NCBI RefSeq assembly: GCF_027595985.1
Contig: NC_073307.1
Coordinates: forward strand, 45,672,594-45,736,593
Direction of reading: 5' to 3'
Source: Sorex araneus
Taxonomy: Eukaryota > Chordata > Mammalia > Eulipotyphla > Soricidae
Length of the DNA: 64,000 nucleotides
Positions 1-11,633 of the stretch are shown one piece after another. Each line of letters begins with the position of its first letter. Position 1 is the stretch's first letter. The notes below the pieces were generated by a model that made no database searches, was not told where the DNA came from, and worked only from the letters and a program-made list of their open reading frames with translations. A program made the position numbers and the translations under genes.

Positions 1-3000
1 CAAACCAGTATGTGCTTCAGATGGGAATACTTACAGTAATGAATGCATGCTTTGTATGAAAAACCAGTAAGTATAATTCTCAATTTGGAATACCTCACCC
101 TCACTTCAAAAATGGTCACCAAGCCCATACTGGCCAAAAACTGCTATGTTTTTTAAAAAATGGCTTTATTAATCCCACCTTTTGTTATAGTCTGCCAATA
201 AATTTTAGGTATGTTTTACCAAAACAACAGTAGCAAGTCTCACAATGGAGACATTACTGGTGCCCGCTCGAGCAAATCGATGAGCAATAGGATAACAGTG
301 ATACAGTGATACAGTGATTACCAACACAAAAATTGTAATAAATGTAATTATGTCTAAGGATATATACTACAATATAGTCAAATATTAATATTTATACTCT
401 TGGATTTTAGGTACTAAATATAAACATTTTTGTTTCCATATTGTACTTAAGAAGCTGGTTCTCATAATATGTATTTTGGACAAAATTTTATAAATTTCTG
501 CCCTTGCATTTTTCTTGCTCGATGGTGAAAACTCAAAGGATCATTTAGGCTGTTAGTCATGGACACAAAACTTTTAACAATAAACTTCATACTCTAGAGA
601 AAATCCATGTTGTTTCTATCAGAGAACGTGGAGTCCCAGCTATCACAAAACTTACAAATTAGTAAAATACTAAGTCCTCACAATGCACACAGCCTCAGCT
701 TCTAGGAGAATGGAAGAAAAGTAATTACCTTTATATTTTGGAAATCTGAATTCACTACTTCATGATTTGTGGTTAGAATTCTGTGCTCAGGGCATATGGA
801 TTAGATTCTAGTTAGCACTTAGTATGTCTAAGATATTAGTTAAGTACCTTATTCACTAAAATTTTCAGTGTTCTGATCTGTATGAGAGAAGTTACAGTAG
901 TATCTTGGATTTACTGTGATAAAAATGTGTCAAATTTATATAAACCTCTGACACAATGTGAATACTCAGAATAAAGTCTTTCTTCCTATCACTTTCCTCA
1001 TTTATGCTATTATTTTTATATAGGATTTCTAAAAAATTTAATTATAACATTAAACATTATTAGAATAAAATTTCTAAGAAAATGCAAATTTTGTGACAAA
1101 TAATCTCAAATGCCACAATTGGATTTAAGCATATATTTCTTTTCCTATGGTACAAAAATGTTTCCACACTATACTACATCTTTCATTTTCATCTGAACAC
1201 TCATAAACTATTTTCCAAGATTATCAACCTCCTTTTAGTGCTAATCTTATTGTTTTTTGTTTTTTGCAAGTAGCTCATGTATCAAAATTTTGATTGTAAG
1301 TATCAGTCAAATTGTATTCTGTTAATTAGAACTCATTCTCATTTCACATCAGACAGTACAAAATTACACGAGTTTCGGTGTTTTATTATGATATACAAAG
1401 AAACTACATTCTTATTTAACAATTTTTTTTCTTTCAGACAATTGAAAAACATTGTTCTCAGAAAGATGAATGATGGTGAATGTGTAAGTATTTGCAGAAA
1501 AATAGACATAAGAAAAATTTTCTTAATGTAAAATATGCAATCATTTCTCACTTTCAAAGAGAGAAGCCCCGCAAGCTACTGAGAGTATCCCACTCCCACA
1601 GCAGAGCCTGGCAAGCTACCTGTGGTATATTTCATATGCCCAAAACAGTAACAACAATTCTCACAATGGAGATGTTACTGGTGCCCGTGCAAGCAAATCG
1701 ATGAGCAATGGGATGACAGTGATAGTGATTATACTTTGGTGTATTATATTTGTATGAGGGCTATCAAAGAATATAAACAATAAATTGGCCCTTCTGTTGA
1801 TAATTGGCTTTCTGTAGTAGAGAGCTTTTATTACTACTTATTAGATATGACAAATACATGTCAAGAGTGGTGTATGTATGTTAAAAAGTGTGAAAATTGG
1901 GGCTGGAGTGATAGCACAGCAGGTAGGGCATTTGCCTTGCCTGCAGCTGACCCGGATTCAATTCCCAGCATCCCATATGGTCCCCTGAGCACCTCCAGGA
2001 GTAATTCCTGAGTGCAGAGCAAGGAGTAACCCCTGTGCATTGCCAGGTGCGGCCCAAAAAGCAAAAAAAAAAAAAAAAAGGAAGAGTGATAATTAATTTT
2101 AGAAAGAGAAAATGAAATAGGAAACCATATTCTATGCAGTTAGTGCTTTTCATGTAGGAAATCATGTATATACTTTCTGTACGGTGCTTATTTATAGAGC
2201 TTAGTATTATTAACACCATTATCTGTCAGGTTTTTTTTTCAACTCTTTTTGTTTGGTTTCAGAGCCTCATCTAGCAGTTTTCAGGAGTTACTCCTGGCTC
2301 TGTTTAGAAACCATTTTATTCACCATACTATTGCTCCTGCCCTTCAATTTCCACTAGGGGATTACTGGAAAAAAATTTTTATACTGTACTTACTCCTTTG
2401 GGCTGGAGTGATAGCATAGCAGGTAGGGCATTTGCTTTGCACTTGGCTGACCTAGGTTTGATTCCTCCGCCCCTCTCTGAGAGCCTGGCAAGCTACTGAG
2501 AGTATCCCACCCACACAGCAGAGCCTGGCAAGCTACCCGTGGCATGGTGTATTTGATATGCCAAAAACAGTAACAAGTCTCACAATGGAGAGGTTACTGG
2601 CGCCCGCTCGAGAAAATCTATGAGCAATGAGATGACAAGTGATGACAAGTGATTCTAGAAATTATCTGTAAGCATATATAGTCATAAAGAGGACATCTTA
2701 TCAGTCTAAAGAGAAGACCTGAAGTATATGATTATTGGATTTACCATAGGAAGACTCCACAAACTTTACTTGGTGAAGTTGGTTTACAGGTGTTTTTTTT
2801 TTTTCCCGAGACTGTCGAAATTGTCAGATTAAGAAAGAGGTTGCAAGGAACATCAGGTACTCAAATGCATGCTCATTGTAACTAAAAGTTATAAAGGAAA
2901 AGGAGAAAGTAACACAAAGATGAAACAAAAGAAAGAACTATGTGAATGGAATGCCAATAATTTTGATAGTGTTTAAAATTTTATAAAAGGGGCTGGAGAG

Positions 3001-5117
3001 CTGGTACGGAAGGTAGAGCACTTAACATGCATATGACAGACTTGGTTTTTATTCCCTGCATTGAATATGGTTCCCTGAGCACCACCAGGAGTGATGATAC
3101 AAAGCCAGGTTTTACTCCTGGGCAAATCTGGGTGTGGCCTCACCCCTCCAAAAAAATGTTATACAAGATATTTGTGAAAAAAAGATTATAAAAGACATAA
3201 TTTTAAGATGAGGTGTCTAGCCCAGTTTAATAGATGAACGAAAATGTCACGATGAAATGGTCATGAAAATAGCTTAAATACTCATTAAAAGTATCAGGGA
3301 TAAATCTGATGCAGCCATATGAAATACAGGAGAACATCATAAGCAAAGGTATCAGGATGTGCAAAACAGTAACTACTCCAGGAAGTCGGTCATTCACTTT
3401 AGCTAGAATACAAGGCAGATACATTTTGACTGCTAGAATGCAAGGCAGACAAGTCTGGAGATGCTATATGAGTCACACAGGAAATTATTTGATGCGTAGA
3501 GTATTTTAAGAGCAAGATCTAATATGTTTTTACAAAGATAGGTGGCAGGTGACTAAACTCTCTGACACATATGAAGTAAGTAAATCTCTGATACAGTCAA
3601 TAAATTGACTGACATAAGCAATTGTGTATGTTAGACATATTAGGAGCTTGAATAAGGTGGATGACAGTATGGAAATTTGGAAATTAAGAACAAGATAGGA
3701 TCTCTAGGATATAGTTGTCACCCAGATGCAGGGAATGCGTTAGACTGAGGCCTTGATGGGGACTTGTTATCCTGGCCCGGCTTATAGAAACGGCAGGGGA
3801 TGTGTCTTCCCATATATGAGATTTTGGGATAAATGATTTATTCCTTATGGTTATCTGAAAACTCATTTTTCAAATGATCTAATGTTTTAAATCATCAAAT
3901 CTTTTTTTCTATTTTTAGGCTACTGCTCAATCTGCTGTAAAACAACCTACTGCACAACAGAATGAACTTGGTTGCTCTGGGTATTCTGCAGCTTGTACCA
4001 TGGAGTATAAGCCTCTCTGTGGATCTGATGGAAATGTATATTCCAACAGATGTATGTTTTGCAATGCTGTTTGGTAAGTGCTAAAGTTAATATTTTAGTT
4101 GTAAAAGTAGCATCTCTCAGAGATCCAGAAGTCATCTTAGTTCTATCCAACAAACTAGATACTTCTAAGAAACTGAAGATAGAAATGGTTCACTGATTAT
4201 CACAGTTTCTCCCCCTAAATGGGAAAGAAAATACGTAGAAAGAATAATTTGGAATGGACGAGAAAAAAGAAACTTGTTAGTATATATTATTAAGTGATGT
4301 ATAAAAGAAATTTACAGATTTTTTCTTTTAGCAAACTGAAGCTCAGTATTTAAATGTTCATCTTAGATACTATATGCTCATTAAAAAAAACTGACTTACG
4401 AATAAGAACAGGATGCTTTCAGTCACATTTTTAAGAAAGTTTGCATCCAAGACTTTCAAAGCCTTTCTTTTTTTTTTTTCTTTTTGGGTCACACCCAGCA
4501 ATGCACAAGGGTTACTTCTGACTCTGCACTCAGGAATTACTCCTGGCGGTGCTCAGGGAACCATATGGGATGCTGGGAATCGAAACCAGGTGGGCCGCGT
4601 GCAAGGCAAACGCCCTACCCTCTGTGCTATTGCTCCAGCCCCTCAAAGCCTTTCTTTAAAAAGAAACTAGGTTTGGGGCTGGAGCGATAGCATAGCGAGT
4701 AGGGCATTTGCCTTCCAGCGGCCAACCTGGGTTCGATTCCCAGCATCCCATATGATCCCCTGAGGGCCGCCGGAGGTAATTCTTGAGTGCAAAGCCAGGA
4801 ATAACCCCTGAACATTGCCGGGTGTGACCCAAAAGGAAAAAAAAAACAACCAGGCATACCCAAGTTATCCTATGAATATGTATCTCACTTGCTTGTCTCT
4901 CCTTTGCTTGCTTATTTCCACCCTGGAGAAGTCTGGGTTCTGTCTTGAACACATTGCTCTCTCTCCTCTCACATGTTTCTAAGCAAGTTTTGTTCAACAA
5001 AAAATACCTTGCTTCACACGCAAAAAAAAATATCTGCAATAACTTGTTTTCTTTTGTAGGAGGAGCCGTGGTGCACTGACTCTCAGAAACCAGGGAGAGT
5101 GTGTGTCTTCCCAGTGA
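1..5117 (+). CDS. Double-headed Kazal protease inhibitor, copy A (5' end outside window)
   Basis: Last four coding exons of a secreted two-domain Kazal inhibitor. Exon 3 (from before the window to 66, donor GTAAGT at 67) holds the second half of domain I from the Tyr before Cys3. Exon 4 is 1438-1483, exon 5 is 3919-4073 and exon 6 is 5060-5117 with stop TGA. All junctions are GT-AG and phases are continuous. Domain II shows C-x6-C-x7-C-x10-C-x2-C-x17-C with the reactive-site motif C-T-M-E, so P1 is Met (chymotrypsin/elastase-type by family rule). Unlike copies B and C, exon 4 carries one extra codon (Cys5-Cys6 spacing 18 instead of 17) and exon 5 carries five extra codons in the inter-domain linker (18 residues instead of 13). 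No frameshift or stop is visible. The visible reading frame is intact, so a working gene is likely, but the signal peptide and P1 of domain I are off the left edge. Confidence 0.85.
223..317 (+). mobile_element. 5'-truncated RTE-tailed SINE in copy A intron 3
   Basis: Carries only the 3' part of the RTE-tailed SINE, ending in GATACAGTGAT repeats. The 7-bp direct repeat TTACCAA (216-222 and 318-324) flanks it. Arms B and C read straight through this site, so the insertion followed the duplication. Confidence 0.75.
1558..1738 (+). mobile_element. RTE-tailed SINE, head missing
   Basis: Body with the GCAGAGCCTGGCAAGCTAC motif and a tail ending in GATGACAGTGATAGTGATT. The tRNA-like head is absent. 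It lies in intron 4 of copy A. Confidence 0.7.
1899..2080 (+). mobile_element. A-tailed tRNA-headed SINE
   Basis: Starts GGGGCTGGAGTGATAGCACA. It has an A-box-like TAGCACAGCAGG and a degenerate B box, then the body ending in GTGCGGCCCAAAAAGC and a poly(A) run. The tail implies LINE-1-type mobilisation. Confidence 0.8.
2230..2341 (-). mobile_element. Degenerate antisense SINE fragment
   Basis: T-rich start followed by weak matches to the antisense SINE body (CAGGAGTTACTCCTGGCTCTG) and head (TATTGCTCCTGCCC). Confidence 0.4.
2400..2655 (+). mobile_element. RTE-tailed SINE, full length
   Basis: tRNA-like head (TAGCATAGCAGGTAGGGC), body, then the RTE-type tail (GTTACTGGCGCCCGCTCGAG) and a GATGACAAGT tandem end with no poly(A). 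Confidence 0.8.
2990..3160 (+). mobile_element. Older A-tailed SINE shared by all three arms
   Basis: Diverged head and body ending in a short A run. Counterparts in the expected opposite orientation lie at 22975-23112 and 45525-45690, so it predates the duplications. Confidence 0.65.
4468..4642 (-). mobile_element. A-tailed SINE, antisense
   Basis: Poly(T) then GGGTCACACCCAGCAATG through TTGCTCCAGCCCC. Direct repeats of about 15 bp (TCAAAGCCTTTCTTT) flank it, and arms B and C lack it. Confidence 0.8.
4675..4850 (+). mobile_element. A-tailed SINE
   Basis: Starts GGGGCTGGAGCGATAGCATA, has a good B box (GGTTCGATTCC) and ends in an A-rich tail. It lies 32 bases from an oppositely oriented SINE, forming an inverted pair in intron 5 of copy A. 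Confidence 0.8.
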
Positions 5118-5214
5118 ATACGGCAACAGCTTCCTGCCTCCAGCAGTCGCCACACAGAGACTAATTTCTCTCGAAAGGCTGGGGGTCAGGGGGGACATAC
5201 GGATTTGATTCTTC

Positions 5215-5220
5215 AATAAA
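5215..5220 (+). promoter_or_regulatory. Poly(A) signal of inhibitor copy A
   Basis: AATAAA lies 98 bases after the stop codon of copy A. The same motif is conserved at the matching place in copies B and C. Confidence 0.75.
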
Positions 5221-6013
5221 CGTTTATCAGCAGACACCTGGCTGGCTGGTCTCTGTGCATGTGATTCCCGTCTTAAGGAGACTCTTGTAGTCATTCTCTA
5301 AACAGGAAGGCAAAGGGAAAGGTTTCTTCTGTTTCTACCCAGGTTGGGAGCTGGAGAGATTATAAATGAGCTGCTGGGGGATGCGTCTACTCAAAACATT
5401 CCACATTTTCATATAAAAGAATAAACTTTTAAAAATATGGCCTGCCCCAAGTGGTCTTGGGGGTTTCTGGGGCCACTTCCTGCTTGGTTTCTGATGAGTG
5501 ATGCAGTGCCGCTCTGCATGGGGCCCACCAGCAGGTGAAGAACCAGGAACCTCACTCAGGACCTCAAATCCCTGTGAATTTTCACCCTGACCCTCATAAC
5601 AGCCCACTTAGAAAAGATTCAGTATTTGGTTTTTTGGTTGTTGTTTTTCTTTACATTAACATAGATCAAAAAGTAGATATGATCAATACTTACATTATCT
5701 TTAACTACACTAATGAAAAGTGGAAAATTCTAGACTTGGCATGAAGATAGAGCAAGAATCCACAATCTTATAAATTAGTCAAAATAGACATATATGTTTT
5801 TTAATCTTACCACTTAAAGAGAATTCTGACTTAGAAAACAACTCTATGAGAAGGCCTTTGTGATCATTTTGGGGAGAGATTATAAACAATACGGCAAGAT
5901 TAAATGTGCAGCCAGCAAAAATGTCTGAGGAAGCATAAGGTAACTGGGAAGGATGAGGACATAGTATGGCCTGTCATGAACAGGGAAAGCAGAATCTTCT
6001 CAAGATTCCAGAG

Positions 6014-6140
6014 AGAGGGAAAGAGAGAGAAAAAGGGGAGAGAGAGAGAAAGAGAGAGAGAGAGAAGCAAACAGACAGACAGACATATACACACAGAAAG
6101 ACAGACAGACAGAGACAGAGAAAGACAGAGAGAAAGACAG
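6014..6140 (+). repeat. (AG)n/(ACAG)n simple repeat
   Basis: Purine-rich low-complexity tract. Homologous tracts lie at 18970-19008 (truncated) and 42870-42980. The ORFs through it are low-complexity artefacts. Confidence 0.85.
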
Positions 6141-6927
6141 AATACTCAGATTGTTCATGTACCATGTAGATATAGGAATTTAACTTTAGTAAAAGAATTC
6201 TCTAATAATGAGTTTGAAAAAGATAAGATATATATGACCAATAGGTCCATCTGCCAAAAGAACAGGGCAATTTATTCCATGGAGTAGTCTTTAAGAAGCA
6301 GCCTCTACCCAGGAAAGAAATGTCATTTCACTTTTTGAGAAATCTAGATATATTCTCTGGAGTTAAGGGAACTAAACTATTCATCAGTGATCTGTAGTTT
6401 GGAAACTAATGAGATTCTCTCTGGGAGGACCCATCTTATTCTAATTTGACTCAGTCTAAAGTTTTGGTTAAAGTCTTTACGGATTCCAATAACAAAAATC
6501 AACTCACTATGGCAGGGCCCCTTCCTTGTGCTTCTCTCTACTCCAACAGCTGGAGTCATTGTTCCCTGGTGGATTCTTGACAAAAAAGGGCCCCATGAGC
6601 CTGAACTGGAATGTCCAGCAGTTCTGTGAGACTGCCAGGATCCCTATTCCTGATCTCTCTAGGAGGATCTCAAATGTGTGGCCTCCAGGATATTTCCCTT
6701 CTGAGTGTGTCCCCTAACTGCCCTGCCCTCTTCACCCCTGGTCAGCATGGTGCTCTGGATAAGTCAGAGCTCACATCTCCCTCAAGGCTGTTATGATCCC
6801 CATTTGTGAGGTGAAATTGAGACATGACATTAAAACACGCTGGACAGAAACAAATAAAATGTGGAGGGGGAGGAGAGGGCATAGGGGGTGGGGAGGGGGC
6901 CTTCAAAACCAGGCCTCCACACCTTTT

Positions 6928-7560
6928 TTTTTTGGTGTTTTTAATATTTTTTTCTGTTATTGAATCACCATGAGATACAGTTACAAAGCTTTCATGTTTG
7001 AGTTTTAATCATACAATAATCAAACACCCATCCCTCCACCAGTGCACATTTTTCTACCACTATTGTCCCCAGTATGCTCCCGCTATTTCATCTGTCCCCC
7101 TGCCTCTATGACAGACCCTTTCCCCCATACTCTCTCTCTCTCTCTCTCTACTTTGGGGCATTATGGTTTGCAATACAGATACTGAGAGACTATCACATTT
7201 GGTGCTTTATCTACTTTCAGCACACATTTCCCATCTGGAATGATCCTTCCAACCATCATTGACTTAGTGATCCCTTCTCTATTCCAGCTGCCATCTCCCC
7301 CAGCTCATGAAGCAGGCTTCCAACTATGGAGAAATATTAAATATTCTTGGCTCTTGTCTCTACTGTCCTTGGGTGTCAGTCGTATATTGTTATTTTATAA
7401 CCCACAAATGAGTGCAGTCATTCTATGCTATATAGCAAAGATTCCTTAACCAGTCGTTTGTTCTCTGGCACTTGGGTTGTTTCCAGATTCTGGCTATTGA
7501 CTGCACATCTCTAATCACTTATCACCTAACATGTACTCTTGACAGAAGTTCTTAGCCAAC
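6928..7560 (-). mobile_element. LINE-1 3' end, antisense
   Basis: Starts with T-rich sequence then the antisense of the LINE-1 3' end (TGAATCACCATGAGATACAG) and runs into the antisense of the ORF2 C-terminal region (CTTTAACCAGTCGTTTGTTC-type). Counterparts are at 17495-18150 and 40720-41360, so it predates the duplications. Confidence 0.75.
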
Positions 7561-8599
7561 CTTCCTGATATCTGTGTATCTCAAAAACTACAGAACCAAA
7601 GAAACCCCAGACAGCCCCAAAGTTTCATTTCACAGCAGTGATACAGACCCTAATGTGACCTGGAAGTCAAAAGGCAGGAGTGAGAAACTCCTTTTTGTGA
7701 ATATGCTGTATAAGAGAATCCCAGTTCCATCCCAACTGCAAGCCTTCTGGGCTCCTGCCCTTTGGGAGCTTCTTTTGGACTCTAAAATTTCTTGTTTCTG
7801 ATTTAGAATTAAATTTTCCCTACTCTTCCACTCTCATGTCTTGTGTTCTAGCCTTTGTATCCAGACGCAAGAAAACACACTAACACTTAACTTGAAGTGT
7901 TTTGCTTCACTTTTACTTATTTAACATACTGGATTGGTGAAATTTATTGGATTTCTCAGTGGCACGATGGTTAAGAAAATGGAGTCCTTCACTGATTCCT
8001 GAATTTAGATTGAGAAAGTTCATATGTTGGCTATCGCTTCCTCTGGTTGTTTTCCATGCCTAAGTACTTGGTATGTGACTTTTCCCTGGCATGATATAAG
8101 CTACATTAAGATAGGATGTGCCCTTCTACTCTTGGAGGTAGACAGAGGGGTTTTCTGATGCTGAATACTGAGTTGCTGTACAAATAAAGGGACACTGAAG
8201 ACCCCACGGATAACGCTTACACTCATTAGCCTGCATCTGCTATCACATCTCGGCGGCCCTGAGTGCTATCCCCCTCTCCAGTTCCATTTCAACCTCCTTG
8301 AGCAGGCTCTTGGGTTTGCACCAGGCTGAGTGGGGTCCTCTGAGGCTCAACGTGCACGTGGTGCCACCTACTGGAGAGCAAGGCGCAATGCCTAAGATGT
8401 GGGGTGGCTCATGACTGCCACCCCAGGAAGGTCCTACAGAGGACTAGTGGCATTTTTTCCAAAATGAAGAAATTTATCTATATCTATCTCTCTATCATAT
8501 TAAGGCACAGTGATGTTCAAAATTGTCCATGGTAGAGTTTCAGGTCTAGAACTTTCCAACACCGATTCTGCTACCTGTTGCTTCCCTCAGCCAACATCT

Positions 8600-10277
8600 C
8601 TACATTACATCCCACCCCACAGCCTGCCTCCTTCATGGGCACTTTTTAAATTTTTTTGGTTCTTGTGGTTTTGGATTCAGGCGTGTGCTGCTGTCAGTTC
8701 TGTGGTTCAGACACATAGATAAGCCACACCCCTATACCACCACTAAGCTTAGGCACCCTGCCTGCTGCCCCTGGTATCTTTTGTTCACCTCTTCTTATCA
8801 CCCCCTTTGATTTTTTTCCTTCCTGGCCCTCATTTCTATAATCCAGGATCCATTGTAATTTAGGCATCCTTCCAGTGCTCTTTCTTTCAATAAACCCTTT
8901 TTGCTCTGACTCAACCATCTTGCATTTAATACATTTTTTCACCACCCTGTAGCTTGGACCCCATGAGCCCTGGGTTCTAACGCCTCCTTCAAACCCTTCA
9001 GACACTGTCTCCATTTATTGAAGTGAGTTTTCTGATTGCTTAAAAGCCTCTGGGGTCCATAAACTCCCTGCTTCTGAGACAGGCTGCTGGGCTTTCTTGG
9101 AGCATGGACCAAGCTGGATGCAGCCTTGGAAATTCTTCCCACTTTCAGCCCCTTCCTTTGTCTCCTAGATCTCTGTTAACCTGTCCTGACCTCTTGCTTT
9201 ATGCCTGTGGCTCAAGTGTCTGTGGAAACCTGTGAGTTGGTGCTTTTTCTGGAGCATCTTTGTGATGCTCAATTTTAAGCAATATATATTTGGTTGTGCA
9301 GGAGAACAACAAAGACATATTTCTTATGTATATTTGGTCATTGACCACAGTTCTTGGTTCCAGGTCCCTAAAGCTGGGCGATTTTCAAAGGGTTCAGGGT
9401 GATGGTGGTTATTGCCATGCTAATGAAGACAGCTTGGAAAATACCTGTGCTGGTCATCAGGGAAACCAAGGTGAATAGACTAAATGTTCCTCAGACTAGG
9501 GGTTGGGAAGGGCATGGAGATGAAGTTCAGTTGCAGGTAACCAGTGATTTAATCAACTGGGTCTAAGTCAAGATATCCCGTTAAAAACCCCAAACAGGAG
9601 AGGCTCAAACTCCAGGACAGGAACTTGAGATCTGGGGAGAATGAGGTACCAGCAAGGGACAGGGAAGATCCACACCTGCCCTCATACCTGTCTGATGTGT
9701 CATTTCTGTCTGGTTCTTAGTTGTACCCTTTGTTCTAATTAAGTAACTTAGATATTGCTCCAGGTTCAAGAACCCTCAGCAAGAACCACTATCTATATCT
9801 CAGAGTCACGGAGTCTCAGAAATGGTCCATGGGGTGACACCAAAGGGCTATAAGGACTGAGCCCTCCGAGTAATCCCATCAGACTCAAGACACTTGTCTC
9901 GAATGAGGCCGACCCAGGTTCAATGCTTGGCACCACGCATGGTCCCCAAGGCCTGCTAGGAGTGATGGCCATGGTGAGCTGCCCTTCTCACCCCTGTGGG
10001 TGCAGACCTCTTCCGTTTGTCCTTCTGGTTATTGCAGTGCTCTTACATGTGTTGTTCATTTCCATTTCTGCCCTAAACTGGAAATGTGCATCTCCAATCA
10101 TGTATTTGACAAAGAAAAATATTTGAAAACCATTTTACGGCTATCTAAGTATTTAAGACATATAAGGAAGTTATGTGTTATTATAAATGACAAGAGGAGA
10201 ACAAAGATTTTAAAGAAGCCATTCATAAATAAGATCTCTATAAACAAACTTTGAAATGCTGTCTTTTAAGTAAAATT
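8600..10277. other. Spacer between inverted arms A and B; possible LTR remnant, no gene
   Basis: About 1.7 kb of sequence between the arms. Around 8880-8900 a CTTTCTTTCAATAAACCC motif looks like an LTR R/U5 region, but I cannot define ends. A worn SINE-like piece lies at 9885-9975. Short ORFs (up to 106 codons) show no recognisable domain. Confidence 0.35.
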
Positions 10278-10484
10278 AAGCTAATTTTATTTTATTTTTT
10301 ATTTTTATTTTTATTTTTTTGCTTTTTAGGTCACACTCAGTGATGCTCAGGGGTCACTCCTGGTTCTGCACTCAGGAATTACCCCTGACCATGCACAGGG
10401 GACCATATGGGATACTGAGAATCAAACCCGGGTCAACCACATGCAAGGCAAACGCCCTACCCGCTGTGCTCTCACTCCAGCCCA
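10278..10484 (-). mobile_element. A-tailed SINE, antisense
   Basis: T-rich tail then GGTCACACTCAGTGATGCTC through CTCTCACTCCAGCCC. It lies just outside the start of arm B. Confidence 0.75.
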
Positions 10485-10731
10485 AAATTAATCTAAATTT
10501 AAATTAAACTAAATTTAAGCTAAAATTTTGTTCAAAGGAAAGATTTTAAGTTATATATAAATATATTTTTAAATGAAAATTAACAACAAATGTAAGAGCA
10601 CCATATGGGCACTGGTGACAGAACTGGTGTTAGAAGATTGTATGCCTGAAACTCTATCAAGAACAATTTTGAACATCACTGTGCCATAATATGATAGAGA
10701 GTTAGATAAGTATAAAATTTCTTCAGCTGGA

Positions 10732-10910
10732 GGGCCGGAGCGATAGCACAGCGGGTAGGGCGTTTGCCTTGCACGCGGCCGACCCGGTTCAATTCCCGGC
10801 ATCCCATATGGTCCCCCAAGCACTGCCAGGAGCAATTCCTGAGTGCAAAGCCAGGAGTAACCCCTGAGCATCGCTGGGTGTGACCCAAAAAAAAAGCAAA
10901 AAAAAAAAAT
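10732..10910 (+). mobile_element. Young A-tailed SINE with 14-bp target-site duplication
   Basis: Near-consensus head (GCGATAGCACAGCGGGTAGG) with the A box intact and a B box lacking one G. The tail is A-rich. Perfect direct repeats TTTCTTCAGCTGGA at 10718-10731 and 10911-10924. The matching site in arm C (near 39905) has a single copy and no SINE. Confidence 0.88.
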
Positions 10911-11633
10911 TTTCTTCAGCTGGAAAAAAAAGCCACTAGTCCTCCATAGGACCTTCCTGGGGTGGCAGTCATGAGCCACCCCACATCTTTTAGCCATGTA
11001 GCTTGCTGTCTGGTAGGTGGCACCACTTGTATAAAAACTCCAGTGTTCAGCACCAGAAAACCCCTCTGTCTACCTCCAAGAGTGAAAGGGCACATTCCTA
11101 TCTTAATGGAGCTTATATCATGCCAGGGAAAAGTTACATACCAATACTTATGCATGAAAAACAATCGAGATGGCCCCCGCGTCCCGTGCCCGCCCGCGGC
11201 AGCGGGACAGCTCGGAGCACCCTCTCCCCGCCGGGCAGGTCCCAGTCATTCGCCCACCGCGCCTGATCCCGCCCTCCCGTGTCCGAAAAGGTTAGGGGCG
11301 TGTCCTGTCATTTGGGGGCGTGGCCTTAAAGTGGGCGTGGCCTGTTTCCAGAGCGGCGGCCGCTAATGCGGCCGCAGATATTTTTCTTACCATTCCACGC
11401 ATTGTCCTTTGGCTACAATTGATTGAACCCATTTCTCCGAAGAACTCCCTCATCATCTTAGTTACTATATGTTGATACTCAACTAACCTAGCCTATCCTA
11501 ACTTCACAAAAACTGTCAATGAACACATCAACTTGCATGGAAAAGTACTTTGTCAAAAGAGCATAACCAAAAATCTTTAGTCGAGGTTCCTCCCAAGTTA
11601 ACGAGAGCTCCAGATAGTAAAGCCCATAACAAC

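Larger units (their letters stand above)
1..8595. repeat. Duplicon arm A (inverted relative to arms B and C)
   Basis: Holds inhibitor copy A and its 3' flank. Its reverse complement aligns, with insertions and deletions, to arms B and C: Kazal exons, the conserved 3' UTR, the (AG)n/(ACAG)n tract near 6.05 kb, the LINE-1 3' fragment near 7 kb, and the stretch ending in the CACAGTGATGTTCAAAATTG motif near 8.51 kb. Introns (67-1437, 1484-3918, 4074-5059) hold only SINE copies and unassigned sequence. I see no other gene between 5221 and 6927. Confidence 0.8.

Noticed and set aside
4656-5294. 212-codon minus-strand ORF over the last exon of copy A
   Set aside because: It crosses a SINE and the antisense of a real Kazal exon, with no domain; chance frame.
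5904-6287. 127-codon ORF rich in Arg, Glu and Gln
   Set aside because: It runs through the (AG)n/(ACAG)n simple repeat.
10732-10810. tRNA gene
   Set aside because: A and B boxes are present, but the sequence continues into a SINE body and tail and recurs many times; it is a SINE head with an Ala(TGC)-like anticodon loop, not a tRNA gene.
11550-11633. LINE-1 ORF1 start at 11550
   Set aside because: That codon is TTG. The first in-frame ATG is at 11634, so the longer form is unlikely.
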